64,000 bases of DNA, taken from contig JABHSG010000003.1 in assembly GCA_018697095.1 (NCBI GenBank), positions 212,895 to 276,894 of the forward strand, given 5' to 3'. Shown here piece after piece: positions 41,714 through 50,338 of this stretch. Under the pieces are notes generated by a model, which saw nothing but the letters and a program-made list of their open reading frames with translations, made no database searches and was not told the origin of the DNA. The stretch comes from an archaeon (GTDB taxonomy: Archaea > Nanobdellota > Nanobdellia > Woesearchaeales > GW2011-AR9). The stretch's first letter is position 1. Every line of letters starts with the position of its first letter. The translations under genes and the position numbers were made by a program.

Positions 41714-42622
41714 CTACTTAACTTGATTGATCACTTTACTAGATAAATAAGCTTTAATATTCTCAATCGATTTGTTACTTAGCCTTGTAAAACATTCTTC
41801 TGTTCTCCCAGAAATTAAATCTCTCATAATAACTCTATCAACACCTAAAAAACTATCAAAAAAATCTATACTTGGTGATCTATCCATGATTGCAAAGTTA
41901 TTCTCTTTAGATACCCACTGTAGAAAATCCTTTTTCAAAAAAGCTTCGCCAATCACATTGTTAATCAACACTTTCTCTTTCATCAAATCAAAATCACTTT
42001 TGTCAAGGATTTTCAAATCTCTTGGTATTTGCAAACTGATAAAATCACTAAGTTTGAGCAATTCTTTTTTTGGCAAGTACTTACATCCTTTATTTTCAAA
42101 TTCATTATTACGAGTTCTGCTATAATATACAACATTCATATTAAACCCAAGCGCAGCTTTTGCCACCATTTTTCCAAGAACTCCAAGACCAATGATTCCA
42201 AAAGTTTTCCCAGCAAGTTCATTAACTTTATCGCTTTTCCATTGATACTTCCCAAGCCCACGAATTAAACATAAAAGTTCATAAAATATCCACTCAACAA
42301 CACCTTCATCACCATAGTCTCGCACATTAGTTACAACAATTCCTTTCTTAGAACACGCGCTAAGATCTACTTTTGTAACGCTAGTCGCGCAAACTCCAAT
42401 ATACTTCAAATTAGAACATGCTTCAATCACTTCAGAATTAATCTCACTTCGCCAACTTGTAAGTACACAATCAGCTTCACCAATTCTAGAAATTACTGAA
42501 TTAACATCCTTTGGATCGTCTTCATAAACTTTTATTTCTCCTTCACAAAGACCACTTAGTGCCTCAAGAGACTCAGGGGTAAATGTCAAATAATCAAGAA
42601 CCACTATCTGTTTGAATTTCAT
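41714..42622 (-). CDS. D-2-hydroxyacid dehydrogenase-like protein with altered active site
   Basis: 302 residues from the ATG at 42622 (MKFKQIVVLDYLTF); the frame to 42682 adds an atypical Cys-rich leader. The nucleotide-binding domain is clear (TFGIIGLGVLGKMVAKAAL), and the flanking catalytic-domain folds follow the PGDH/formate-dehydrogenase family. However, the catalytic Arg usually in N-x-x-R-G is replaced (NVIGEAFL), and the Glu and His in the D-x-x-x-E-P and P-H blocks are not evident (MDRSPSID; MRDLISGRT). It may bind NAD(H) without classical dehydrogenase activity. The assignment to the superfamily is firm; the reaction is not. Confidence 0.82.
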   Translation of the reverse strand: MKFKQIVVLDYLTFTPESLEALSGLCEGEIKVYEDDPKDVNSVISRIGEADCVLTSWRSEINSEVIEACSNLKYIGVCATSVTKVDLSACSKKGIVVTNVRDYGDEGVVEWIFYELLCLIRGLGKYQWKSDKVNELAGKTFGIIGLGVLGKMVAKAALGFNMNVVYYSRTRNNEFENKGCKYLPKKELLKLSDFISLQIPRDLKILDKSDFDLMKEKVLINNVIGEAFLKKDFLQWVSKENNFAIMDRSPSIDFFDSFLGVDRVIMRDLISGRTEECFTRLSNKSIENIKAYLSSKVINQVK

Positions 42623-42683
42623 TAAACCAACATAACAATCACATTTTATTAAACTAACGCAAAAGTGCTGGATTTGAGCCAAG

Positions 42684-42715
42684 TGATCATTTTGTCGGCG
42701 CCGCCAAAACGATCA
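42684..42715. promoter_or_regulatory. Long GC-centred inverted repeat
   Basis: TGATCATTTTGTCGGC and GCCGCCAAAACGATCA form a 2 x 16-base inverted repeat with two mismatched pairs and no spacer. It sits 62 bases before the start of the dehydrogenase-like gene and 99 bases before the dus gene, between divergent genes. It may be an operator. Confidence 0.45.
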
Positions 42716-42813
42716 AAATAGGATCTAAAACTACGAGATAAAAGAAATTATGGGAAAAGTTTTCTATATTTTCTTTAGTTACCTTTTTAACAGACCTTCA
42801 TTCCTAGTAACAC

Positions 42814-43677
42814 ATGGACAAGCAAGTATGGCTCTCACCAATGGAAGGAGTAAGTGATTTAGGTTTTAGAAATCTTTGCATTAACCAAGGTGCTGATATG
42901 ACTTTCACTGAGATGATCCGAGCTGATGCTATTGTTCGTGGTAACAAAGCAACACTTTCTTTAATTGACACTCACATTCCATTAAAACAAGGTATTCAAT
43001 TACTTGTTAGTAAGCCCGCTATTTTACAAAAAGCACTAGAAAAAATTGATTTTACAAATATTACTGGTGTTGATCTGAATTTTGGCTGTCCTTCGCCTGA
43101 CGTTATTGGAAAAGGAAAAGGCCCAGCACTATTAAAACGAATAACGCGGATGAGAGATTTGCTAACTATTCTTAAAACACATAGTCCTGTTCCTTGCGGT
43201 ATTAAAATACGCTTAGGTATGAACTATCGTGAAAAAGAAAACAAGATCTACCTAAAAGTTGTGGAACTTGCAAATGAAGCAAAACTAGATTGGATAACAG
43301 TTCATCCTAAAACTGCAGATAAAACCTCGCAAGACCCAATAGATGTTGATGCCTTAAAAGAGATTATTGCTGTTGCAAAAATTCCAGTGATAGGTAACGG
43401 ATTTGTTTGTGACAAAAAATCAGCACAAGAAATGTTTGACATGGGTTGTAGTGGTGTTATGGTAGCACGCGCCGCAATTGGAAACCCGTGGATATTTAAC
43501 GAAATCAAAGGAATTAGTGTAACAAAAGATTTTGCAAAAGCGTTTGAAGAGTATAAAAAAATTGCTAGTTTGTATGGAACAAAACAAAAATATTTTAATT
43601 ATCATAATGAAATTTTTGAATTGCGTAAAAAAGGAGATATGGCATATCATTCCCCAAGTAGAATAGATGTATATTAA
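42814..43677 (+). CDS. dus: tRNA-dihydrouridine synthase
   Basis: 287 residues. The FMN TIM barrel starts WLSPMEGVSDLGFRNLC. It carries the catalytic cysteine in DLNFGCPSP, KIRLGMNYRE, TVHPKT for phosphate and RNA contacts, and GNGFVCDKKSAQEM with GVMVARAAIGNPWIF. It reduces uridine to dihydrouridine in tRNA using NADPH. The C-terminal helical RNA-binding domain is short (about 45 residues), near the minimum for the family. Archaeal Dus genes are present in only some lineages. Confidence 0.95.
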   Translation: MDKQVWLSPMEGVSDLGFRNLCINQGADMTFTEMIRADAIVRGNKATLSLIDTHIPLKQGIQLLVSKPAILQKALEKIDFTNITGVDLNFGCPSPDVIGKGKGPALLKRITRMRDLLTILKTHSPVPCGIKIRLGMNYREKENKIYLKVVELANEAKLDWITVHPKTADKTSQDPIDVDALKEIIAVAKIPVIGNGFVCDKKSAQEMFDMGCSGVMVARAAIGNPWIFNEIKGISVTKDFAKAFEEYKKIASLYGTKQKYFNYHNEIFELRKKGDMAYHSPSRIDVY

Positions 43678-43901
43678 ATCAGCATCTTCATTTTTTTCAG
43701 GATATTACAACAATCACTATTCTTTCAACATTTTCTGGAGCCAGTGCAATCGCAAAGCAGAAGTGATCTTGACAAAGAACGTATGGTGGATGAGAAGCAT
43801 TCATAAATTTATATCACTAGCCTATTAAATCCAGTAGTGCATCTGAGCTTTTTTGACACAATACCATAAATTATATTAATACGAAAATAAATATTTCAAG
43901 A

Positions 43902-44138
43902 ATGGCAAGTGAATTAGTGTCTGCACTCAACGAATTTTTTATTGGTGCAGGCGGAGCATTCATTCTTTGGTTCATTGTCTTTCCAATAGTATTCATGGTT
44001 GGAATTACTTTTTTACTAAGACAAATTATCAATGACCCACCAGAATGGATGAAAACAATATGGTTTGCTTTTTTATGGATGATTATCTTCTATTTGATTG
44101 GGCTCTTCTTATCATACCAAGTATTTAGATTATTTTGA
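43902..44138 (+). CDS. Two-helix small membrane protein
   Basis: 78 residues, no family recognised. Helices are FILWFIVFPIVFMVGITFLL and IWFAFLWMIIFYLIGLFLSY, joined by a short RQIINDPPEWMKT loop, so both ends face the same side. The stop at 44138 abuts the convergent peptidase remnant at 44139 with no spacer. The 220-base gap before it holds a TATA-like AATTTATAT (43806-43814) but no other recognisable element. Confidence 0.65.
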   Translation: MASELVSALNEFFIGAGGAFILWFIVFPIVFMVGITFLLRQIINDPPEWMKTIWFAFLWMIIFYLIGLFLSYQVFRLF

Positions 44139-44707
44139 TTACTTCCACACAGACACGAACAATTTGATAAATAATATTTTCATTTTCTGTTGTAACCTTC
44201 GGGAAGACATCCGCTTTATTGCTCCATCATGAGGATCAGCATATACATACATATCACGAATCCAACCTTGGACACCAATTAAAACAATCCAATGCAAGAT
44301 TAGAGTATGATTATCTCCTAAGTTCAAAGGTACCATGACAAACCGTTTTCGTTTCAGCTCTTGCTTGATATTTCTTAAAGTGAAATCTTCTTTTTGGAAA
44401 GCAGCACCCAAACTTGAACGCAGTTGTTCGTCTTTTATTAAACATGCATCAACCATAGGGTGATTCCCTTTTTTTTGTGATAATTGATATTTTACCTTGA
44501 AATTTTTACTAAGTAAAAATTTTACAATTGCACTTGGCATAGTATAATTACCTAAATCTGCAGATTTTATAGAATTATAATAGTGTGCTCTTCAATCATT
44601 GTAAATGGAATCAAGCCTGGAGAAAAATGTTCAGCAACCATTAAAGCACAACTAGGACCACAAGACATTGGCCTTGTCTGTTTGTATGTCTTAATTATAT
44701 CAACCAT
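44139..44707 (-). pseudogene. Frameshifted C39-like cysteine peptidase
   Basis: Two overlapping frames together make one C39-like domain. The N-terminal frame starts at ATG 44707 and reads MVDIIKTYKQTRPMSCGPSC, with the catalytic Cys, then stops at TAA 44567-44569. The C-terminal frame (open from 44591 down to 44139) reads YYNSIKSADLGNYTMPSAIV and carries the catalytic His in LILHWIVLIG and Asp in ADPHDG. A single-base shift between 44570 and 44591 would join them. The C-terminal piece alone (ATG 44540) lacks the nucleophile. It is either a recent pseudogene or a sequencing indel. Confidence 0.75.
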
Positions 44708-44865
44708 AAAATCAGGTTTCTTTTTATTCCTAATAAATGTTTAGGAGGCGTAAACAAGGTAATAATTTGTTCTCATTTTCTCACTTATCAAACATTATAG
44801 TATAGATAGTGTCTGATATTCAATTAATCAAGCAACAACCAACTAGCTTCTCAGAATAAAAAGAG

Positions 44866-44939
44866 TGTCTCCGCTGGGATTTGAACCCAGGTCTTCGGCT
44901 CCGCAAGCCAATGTTCTATCCATGCTATACTACGGGGAC
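44866..44939 (-). tRNA. tRNA-Arg (anticodon GCG)
   Basis: 74 bases, no intron and no encoded CCA. The acceptor GTCCCCG pairs with CGGAGAC except for a C-A mismatch at 4:69. The anticodon stem is TTGGC/GCCGA around loop TTGCGGA, giving GCG at positions 34-36. The T arm is CTGGG-TTCAAAT-CCCAG. The discriminator base is A. It reads CGC (and CGT) codons. Confidence 0.93.
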
Positions 44940-45069
44940 ATAACTCTTAATTAACCAAAATCCCTATGCTTCTTTATCAATCTTACGCCTAAAATCTCAG
45001 ATATTATGCTACTTAAACTAACTACTACAGTATACAAATAAATATTAAACCACTTTCAAAAAAACAACT

Positions 45070-45738
45070 ATGACACCAAATTCTAGAGTTTCTATACCTC
45101 ATGGCAGGATGTTTGAAGCGCTTTTTTTATTAAAAAATTCACTTGGAAGAGCAACAATTACTTCTAATAGGGGAAAAATAACATATTCATTCCCTGGCGC
45201 AGGGCCAATCCATTTAGAAATAACAGCAGATTTAGCAAGAGAACCATCTTATGGGACACTTGGTGATTTAGCAAGAAGAGTAAGGCAAGATGGTGTAGTA
45301 CTTCCATTAGTTGGAATTTTAACAAGACATGGAAAAGAAATGTTTAATCCAATAGTTAGAGCACGTTCTCCAATAATAAACGCCCATAATTACAAAGTAT
45401 TAGAAGGAAAACCAACAAAAGAAATAGACCAATTAGTAGACACTATTCTTAGAACTCAAGGGTTATTTGGTAAAGGATTCCATGGGGTACAAAGAATGTA
45501 CATCGGTACTGATATACGTCAAGATGAATCTGGTAATATTAGGACTGTGCCTTTAGAAGGAACAAGACTTTTTTGGGATAGAGGTCAAGATGACACAACA
45601 CCAAATATTGTCTCTTCAAGACCATACGATAACAGGATTGTGGGAGCACAAATTATGCCTCATTATGACTCTTTAACAATTGCATTCCAAATATTACAAG
45701 TTCAAGCAGCAGCAACTCACTTACTAAGTTACAAATAA
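45070..45738 (+). CDS. Uncharacterised cytoplasmic protein
   Basis: 222 residues, no family recognised. No signal peptide or membrane helix is seen. The sequence mixes strands and helices: early ITYSFPGAGPIHLEITADLA, a middle RRVRQDGVVLPLVGIL, and a C-terminal TIAFQILQVQAAATHLLSY helix. HGKEMFNPIVRARSP and QRMYIGTDIRQDESGN could be loops of a small-molecule site, but nothing is diagnostic. It is preceded by an AAATAAATATTAAA promoter-like stretch about 30 bases before the ATG. It is convergent with the NFACT-R gene, 18 bases apart. Confidence 0.75.
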   Translation: MTPNSRVSIPHGRMFEALFLLKNSLGRATITSNRGKITYSFPGAGPIHLEITADLAREPSYGTLGDLARRVRQDGVVLPLVGILTRHGKEMFNPIVRARSPIINAHNYKVLEGKPTKEIDQLVDTILRTQGLFGKGFHGVQRMYIGTDIRQDESGNIRTVPLEGTRLFWDRGQDDTTPNIVSSRPYDNRIVGAQIMPHYDSLTIAFQILQVQAAATHLLSYK

Positions 45739-45756
45739 TATAAATTACCAAAAAAA

Positions 45757-46680
45757 TCACTTCTTTTTTTTGCCGCCTTTAGTTCTACGTTTCCCAAAAC
45801 CTTTTTTGCTTTTCATTCCTTTGATGTCCCCACCGCCTGCAGGCATTGCAGCAACAATCTCATCAATAAGTCCAACTTTTAATTTATGAAGTACAGATTT
45901 TGCCAAAACACTTTTCTTTTCTCGTCCAGGAACAACTACAACAAGCTCAGAAAGTCCAAAGCGAGCCTCTAAACAACTAAGCGGTCCCCAAACAAGTTCC
46001 TCTATAATCTCACTCTCTTCAGAATCATCACTATTATCCTGGTCAGAAGTTTCACCTTCATCTTCTTTCACAACATTCTTCGCAAACGCAAATTTTAATT
46101 CAGGATGAAAATATTTAGTTTCACCTCTAACCATAAAAGCGCCTTTAGGTAAGTTTTCTCCAGCTTGCGCTTCTTTAGAAACTTGTTCTGGTTTAACATA
46201 AAAAACATCAACAGTTCCAAGTCCTTCTTTCCAGGCGCGAGAGTGACATGCCACTGCTTGTGCACATTCTTCTACACTAACTTCTGTCCCATTCACCTGC
46301 CCCTCTTTTACTAAAAAAAAAGGACTTCCAGCCATATCAGTGTGTAAAACATAATCATTTTTCTCCATATGTTTTTTAACAAGAATTTCATTCTGCGTAG
46401 CATCTCTTCCACCAACACACACAAGTCCTTCTGACGAAACAAACCAGTGATACTTATGATACCACTTAACGTTTGCCACGCGAGTAGCTTTTTTCTTTTC
46501 TTTTTCAGACTCTTGTTGCTCGTACATCTCTTGCTTAGATTCCAACTCATTAAGCTGAGCCTTATACCTATCAACAGTTTCACGAGCGCCCTCTAGCTTC
46601 TTCTTTAGCTTCTTAGCTTTGTCGTAGTATCTGCCAGCGTTCTCATCTACAGACTTCTTAAGATCAATTTCAACTTGCAT
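45757..46680 (-). CDS. NFACT-R domain protein with coiled coil (partial NEMF/Tae2/RqcH homologue)
   Basis: 307 residues. Residues 1-75 form a charged coiled coil (AKKLKKKLEGARETVDRYKA). Residues about 85-200 are the NFACT-R domain: KYHWFVSSEGLVCVGGRDA, QNEILVKKHM, YVLHTDMAGSPFFLV. An acidic stretch with many Asp/Glu/Ser and a basic Gly/Lys tail follow. Full archaeal homologues of about 650 residues begin with NFACT-N and HhH domains that sense stalled 60S/50S-peptidyl-tRNA; these are missing here. The protein may work with an NFACT-N protein encoded elsewhere, or bind RNA alone. The ATG at 46680 follows the upstream pilin-like gene by 69 bases. Confidence 0.85.
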   Translation of the reverse strand: MQVEIDLKKSVDENAGRYYDKAKKLKKKLEGARETVDRYKAQLNELESKQEMYEQQESEKEKKKATRVANVKWYHKYHWFVSSEGLVCVGGRDATQNEILVKKHMEKNDYVLHTDMAGSPFFLVKEGQVNGTEVSVEECAQAVACHSRAWKEGLGTVDVFYVKPEQVSKEAQAGENLPKGAFMVRGETKYFHPELKFAFAKNVVKEDEGETSDQDNSDDSEESEIIEELVWGPLSCLEARFGLSELVVVVPGREKKSVLAKSVLHKLKVGLIDEIVAAMPAGGGDIKGMKSKKGFGKRRTKGGKKKK

Positions 46681-46749
46681 AAAATAAGCACCTAATTAGA
46701 AAACACGAACTCTACTATAAAAATTCAACCATAAAAATTAGAAAAACAC

Positions 46750-47223
46750 CTAACAATCACGAACATTCTCAGCAGTTAACGCTTGTTTAGAACAAATCAC
46801 TTCTTCGTCAAATGGAACAATTTTAGGCACAATTTTGATCTGACGAATTTCTCCATTAGATCCTACGTTGTATCCAACATCACCTAAATACACTGCAGCT
46901 TTACTCATCTTAGCATCTGACAAATCAAAACTCTCGGCTTTTTCTGTTCCTATCACATTCACAGTAACACCGCTAACATCCATGTTAACTCCATTTTCAA
47001 CAGTGAATCTAATAATTTCTTTTGCTCGATCAAAACAAATTTCAGTTTGTCCACCAATTTCAGAAAACTCCAGGCCAATATCAATTGTACATTCGGATTC
47101 TTGTTGTACTGCTGCTCGTCCAAAGTTCATAATTACAACTCCAAATACAACTGCAAATACTACTAGGACAAGTGTTGCCACAATCGGCGCAATCCCAGCT
47201 TTTCCAAATCTTTTATTATCCAT
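46750..47223 (-). CDS. Archaeal pilin-like protein with class III signal sequence
   Basis: 157 residues from the ATG at 47223 (MDNKRFGKAG); the frame to 47250 adds a hydrophobic leader that would spoil the signal. A short basic stretch is followed by GKAGIAPIVATLVLVVFAVV, the pattern of archaeal type IV pilins and flagellin-related proteins cut by a prepilin peptidase. The rest is a beta-rich globular domain with two cysteine pairs. It is likely an envelope or pilus-like subunit, though secretion-system partners are not in the window. Confidence 0.78.
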   Translation of the reverse strand: MDNKRFGKAGIAPIVATLVLVVFAVVFGVVIMNFGRAAVQQESECTIDIGLEFSEIGGQTEICFDRAKEIIRFTVENGVNMDVSGVTVNVIGTEKAESFDLSDAKMSKAAVYLGDVGYNVGSNGEIRQIKIVPKIVPFDEEVICSKQALTAENVRDC

Positions 47224-47299
47224 CACAACAAATAAAATAAGCAAAAACAACTATATAAGGATTCTGCTAGAATTCTTGACAAGAAATATTTTGTATTCA

Positions 47300-47348
47300 A
47301 AGAAATACTTTTGTATTTCTTGCTCTGAAATTAAAGTTTTGATTTCAG
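47300..47348. other. Two consecutive perfect hairpins in the gap between pilin and TctA genes
   Basis: AAGAAATAC-TTTT-GTATTTCTT (47300-47321) and CTGAAAT-N10-ATTTCAG (47325-47348). They lie about 80 bases upstream of both divergent genes. They are AT-rich and could be a 5' UTR structure of the TctA-like gene or operators; function unknown. Confidence 0.4.
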
Positions 47349-47425
47349 ATTTCTTTGTATAAAGATTATCGAGGATAATAAACCAAACACATAAGAATCA
47401 AATCACGACTCTTTCATCTTTACGT

Positions 47426-48634
47426 ATGTTCCTATCAACACTTCTCGCAATGTTTTTTGGAATCGCGAGTGGTATTTTCACGGGCCTCTTTCCAGGAATT
47501 CATGTAAACTTAATCTCAGTACTGATACTCACTTTCTCACCACTTCTTCTAACTTTTACAGACCCTATAACACTAGCAATTTTCATCATTTCTTTAGCAA
47601 TAACACATTCTTTTCTAGATTCACTCCCATCTATTTACTTGGGTGCTCCAGACGAAGCGCAAGCACTAAGTGTTCTTCCAGGACACACACTTCTGCACAG
47701 AGGCGAAGGACACAACGCAATTGTTTGCACAGTGATTGGGTCATACGGCTGTTTAATACTAGGAATAATTCTCTTCCCACTTTTTCTCATAAGTATGAAT
47801 TTTATCTATCCACTAATCGACAATTTAATTGGTCACATCTTAGCTCTTGTTTCAGTAGTCATGATCCTAAGGGAGAAAAAAGGTAAACGTCTAAAGTCTC
47901 TTGTCCTTTTCATAATGGCAGGAATGCTTGGAATCATTGTCTTCTCAATTCCAACTTTAAGGCAACCTTTGTTTCCAATGCTTTCAGGACTTTTCGGATT
48001 CAGCATCATGTTTGTCTCACTTTATCAAAAATCAAATGTGCCAGAGCAAGACCTAAGTATTCCACTAAAACTTCCATTCAAAAAAGCAGCACAAAGTATT
48101 AGTGCAGCATCCAGCGTGGGATTCATTGCAGCATTTTTACCTGGTTTTGGAAACTCACAAGCCGCAATTGTTGCAAACGAAATTATTACTGATCCAACTC
48201 CAGAATCTTTTCTAGTTTTAACCGGAGGAATTAATACAGCTAACATGCTTATCAGCATCGGAACAGTTTTCATGCTTGGTAAAGCACGTAACGGAGCAAT
48301 TGTTGCAGTCAAAGAACTTCTTAGCGAGGTAACTTTCCAAACAATGCTTCTTTTTCTAATCATAGCTCTTATTGTTGGATCTTTAGCAGCGCTACTAACA
48401 ATTAACCTTTCCAAACTCTTTGCAAAAGTCATGAAAAAAATAAATTACGTAAACCTAATACTAAGTATCATCCTTTTAGTAACTGCACTAACCGTAATTT
48501 TCGACGGCCCAATTGGTTTACTCATTCTAATAACTTCAACTTGTATCGGGCTCACAGCATCGCAACTAGGTGTTGGTAAGAATCATTTAATGGGCAGCTT
48601 AATCATCCCAGTAGCACTATATTTCCTACTTTAA
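47426..48634 (+). CDS. TctA-family (DUF112) membrane transporter
   Basis: 402 residues with about ten membrane helices. The start MFFGIASGIFTGLFPGIHVN and the loop LPSIYLGAPDEAQALSVLPG are the TctA-family signature (short archaeal version; bacterial TctA is about 500 residues). A mirrored second half carries FLPGFGNSQAAIVANEI. Bacterial members import tricarboxylates with TctB and TctC. Neither partner is present here, so the substrate is unknown and transport may be secondary. Confidence 0.88.
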   Translation: MFLSTLLAMFFGIASGIFTGLFPGIHVNLISVLILTFSPLLLTFTDPITLAIFIISLAITHSFLDSLPSIYLGAPDEAQALSVLPGHTLLHRGEGHNAIVCTVIGSYGCLILGIILFPLFLISMNFIYPLIDNLIGHILALVSVVMILREKKGKRLKSLVLFIMAGMLGIIVFSIPTLRQPLFPMLSGLFGFSIMFVSLYQKSNVPEQDLSIPLKLPFKKAAQSISAASSVGFIAAFLPGFGNSQAAIVANEIITDPTPESFLVLTGGINTANMLISIGTVFMLGKARNGAIVAVKELLSEVTFQTMLLFLIIALIVGSLAALLTINLSKLFAKVMKKINYVNLILSIILLVTALTVIFDGPIGLLILITSTCIGLTASQLGVGKNHLMGSLIIPVALYFLL

Positions 48635-48655
48635 GAACAAACTATGTAAGAAAAT

Positions 48656-48931
48656 TCAATCATTTTTATTTCCTCTTAGAAAATAACCAATTCCTTGTAA
48701 CCCAAAACAAGTTGTAAACGCCTGTGCAACATACTCTGCATGATTCCAAGTTTCTTGCAAGCCAATTTGGCCAGGATTATGTTCATTGGCATACATAAAA
48801 AGTGGCAAGGTACCTAATTGGCCTAACACCCGAAAACCAGCTCCATCATTCATCATTTGGTCAGCAGCCATCACTGTAAGTGCCAATGCACTAACAGCTC
48901 CAGTGGCGTAGCGAAGAGTTTTTTCATTCAT
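48656..48931 (-). CDS. Small membrane-associated protein
   Basis: 91 residues, no family recognised. Two hydrophobic stretches (YATGAVSALALTVMAADQMM and VLGQLGTLPLFMYANEH) and a third weaker one (AFTTCFGLQGIGYFL) suggest two or three membrane passes. It is convergent with the TctA-like gene, 21 bases apart. Nothing diagnostic is seen. Confidence 0.6.
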   Translation of the reverse strand: MNEKTLRYATGAVSALALTVMAADQMMNDGAGFRVLGQLGTLPLFMYANEHNPGQIGLQETWNHAEYVAQAFTTCFGLQGIGYFLRGNKND

Positions 48932-49029
48932 AAATCCTGGAAAAGTTGACTATACTTATAATCTTTTTGGCAGATTCCCACTTAAAAGTAACAATCAACT
49001 TTATATAGAAACAGCAAACTTATCTTTTA

Positions 49030-49767
49030 GTGGCAAAATCCCTCAAACTTGCTTCAAGAGCTAAAAAAAGCCCTTCAGCTTCAAAAAAAGCTTTAAATCA
49101 AGCTAAATCTAATCCAAAATCTCAATTAGCGACAGTTATGTTTGTTGATATTGTAGGTTACAGTAAAAAATCATCTCAACTTAGCCCTGAAGAATTCTCT
49201 TTGTTTCATGACGCTTTTGACACTATTTCAACAGCGATTTTCGAAAAGTATTCTGGTGACATTATCAAAAAAATGGGCGACGCCTATATCACTACTTTTT
49301 CTTCAGCTACTGATGCAATCACTTGCGCAGTTGAACTTCAATACAAATTCAAAGAGTATAGTAGAAACAAAAAAAATAAAATTCATATCAGAATTGCTTT
49401 AAACACCGGAGATATCATGCATCGTAAAGGTGACATTTATGGTGATGCTGTGAATGCAACAGCAAGAATAGAATCAATCACTAAAGCAACCGACATTATG
49501 GTTAGTGAATCAACTTTTAGAACATCTAGTGCTAATACTGTTCCTTTCAGGTTTATTGGCGCAAGAAAACTTAAGGGAATGAAATACCCAATCAAATTAT
49601 TTCAAGTAAAAAAACCATACGAAACAATTCTTGGTGTTGAAAATCAAGACTCTACAAAATTTAGACTAAAAAGAATTCTTAGAAACACAATCATTGACGG
49701 AGCAATCATCTTACTTATCATCGCTTGTTTATTTGCATTAGTTGGCCTTGTTTGGTACCTTCTGTAA
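49030..49767 (+). CDS. Class III adenylate/guanylate cyclase with C-terminal membrane anchor
   Basis: 245 residues starting with GTG at 49030. After a basic leader the catalytic domain (about 33-195) has the first metal Asp in VMFVDIVGYSKKS, the second in KKMGDAYITTF, and the substrate block GDIYGDAVNATARIES with the Asn and Arg needed for catalysis. One membrane helix near the end (AIILLIIACLFALVGLVWYLL) would anchor it by the tail, facing the cytoplasm. It would form a cyclic nucleotide from ATP or GTP as a homodimer. Such cyclases are rare in archaea. No cNMP receptor is seen in the window. Confidence 0.9.
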   Translation: MAKSLKLASRAKKSPSASKKALNQAKSNPKSQLATVMFVDIVGYSKKSSQLSPEEFSLFHDAFDTISTAIFEKYSGDIIKKMGDAYITTFSSATDAITCAVELQYKFKEYSRNKKNKIHIRIALNTGDIMHRKGDIYGDAVNATARIESITKATDIMVSESTFRTSSANTVPFRFIGARKLKGMKYPIKLFQVKKPYETILGVENQDSTKFRLKRILRNTIIDGAIILLIIACLFALVGLVWYLL

Positions 49768-49832
49768 AAATAATCTCTTTACATTAGCAAAACTTCATAA
49801 ACCATTTAAACTTCTTTTTCCAAAGATAACAC

Positions 49833-50309
49833 ATGGAAATATTCAATCAAATCACTGAACTTCTAAAAGAACACAACATCCACTACAAACATATTGAGCA
49901 TCAAGCAACTCCAACTAGTGAGGAATCTGCTAAAGCCAGGGGTGAATCAATCAAAATCGGAGCCAAAGCACTTCTATTAAAATCTAAACATGGATTCTTA
50001 ATAGCGATCATCCCAGCAGACAAAAAACTTGACACCAAACTAACTAAAAAAGTTCTCAAAAGCAAATCTTTAAGGTTTGCAAATGAAGAAGAACTAAAAC
50101 AACTCACATCTCTTCAAAAAGGTGCAGTGCCACCTTTTGGCCACTTTTTCAACCTTCCAACAGTCATCGACCCACTATTATTTCAAGAAGAATTCATGGC
50201 TTTCAATGCAGGATCACTCACTAATTCTATCAAAATGAAAACAAAAGACTACCTAATTATCACTAATAAACTGCCAAATTACAGTCAAGAAATAATAACT
50301 AAAGAATAA
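49833..50309 (+). CDS. YbaK/ProX-type aminoacyl-tRNA deacylase
   Basis: 158 residues, one YbaK domain. Conserved blocks: TPTSEESAKARG, GAKALLLKSK, the active-site lysine in IPADKKLDTK, GAVPPFGH and FNAGSLTNSIKM. The family hydrolyses mischarged aminoacyl-tRNA (Cys- or Ala-tRNA-Pro, others) in trans. It starts 65 bases after the cyclase. Substrate specificity cannot be decided from sequence. Confidence 0.9.
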   Translation: MEIFNQITELLKEHNIHYKHIEHQATPTSEESAKARGESIKIGAKALLLKSKHGFLIAIIPADKKLDTKLTKKVLKSKSLRFANEEELKQLTSLQKGAVPPFGHFFNLPTVIDPLLFQEEFMAFNAGSLTNSIKMKTKDYLIITNKLPNYSQEIITKE

Positions 50310-50338
50310 AAAATAATTATAAAAAATAAAAAAAGAAT

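Noticed and set aside
43678-43901. Small RNA gene in the gap after dus
   Set aside because: GGATGA and CTGA are present, but box C does not match and there is no closing stem. Only a TATA-like stretch for the next gene is convincing.
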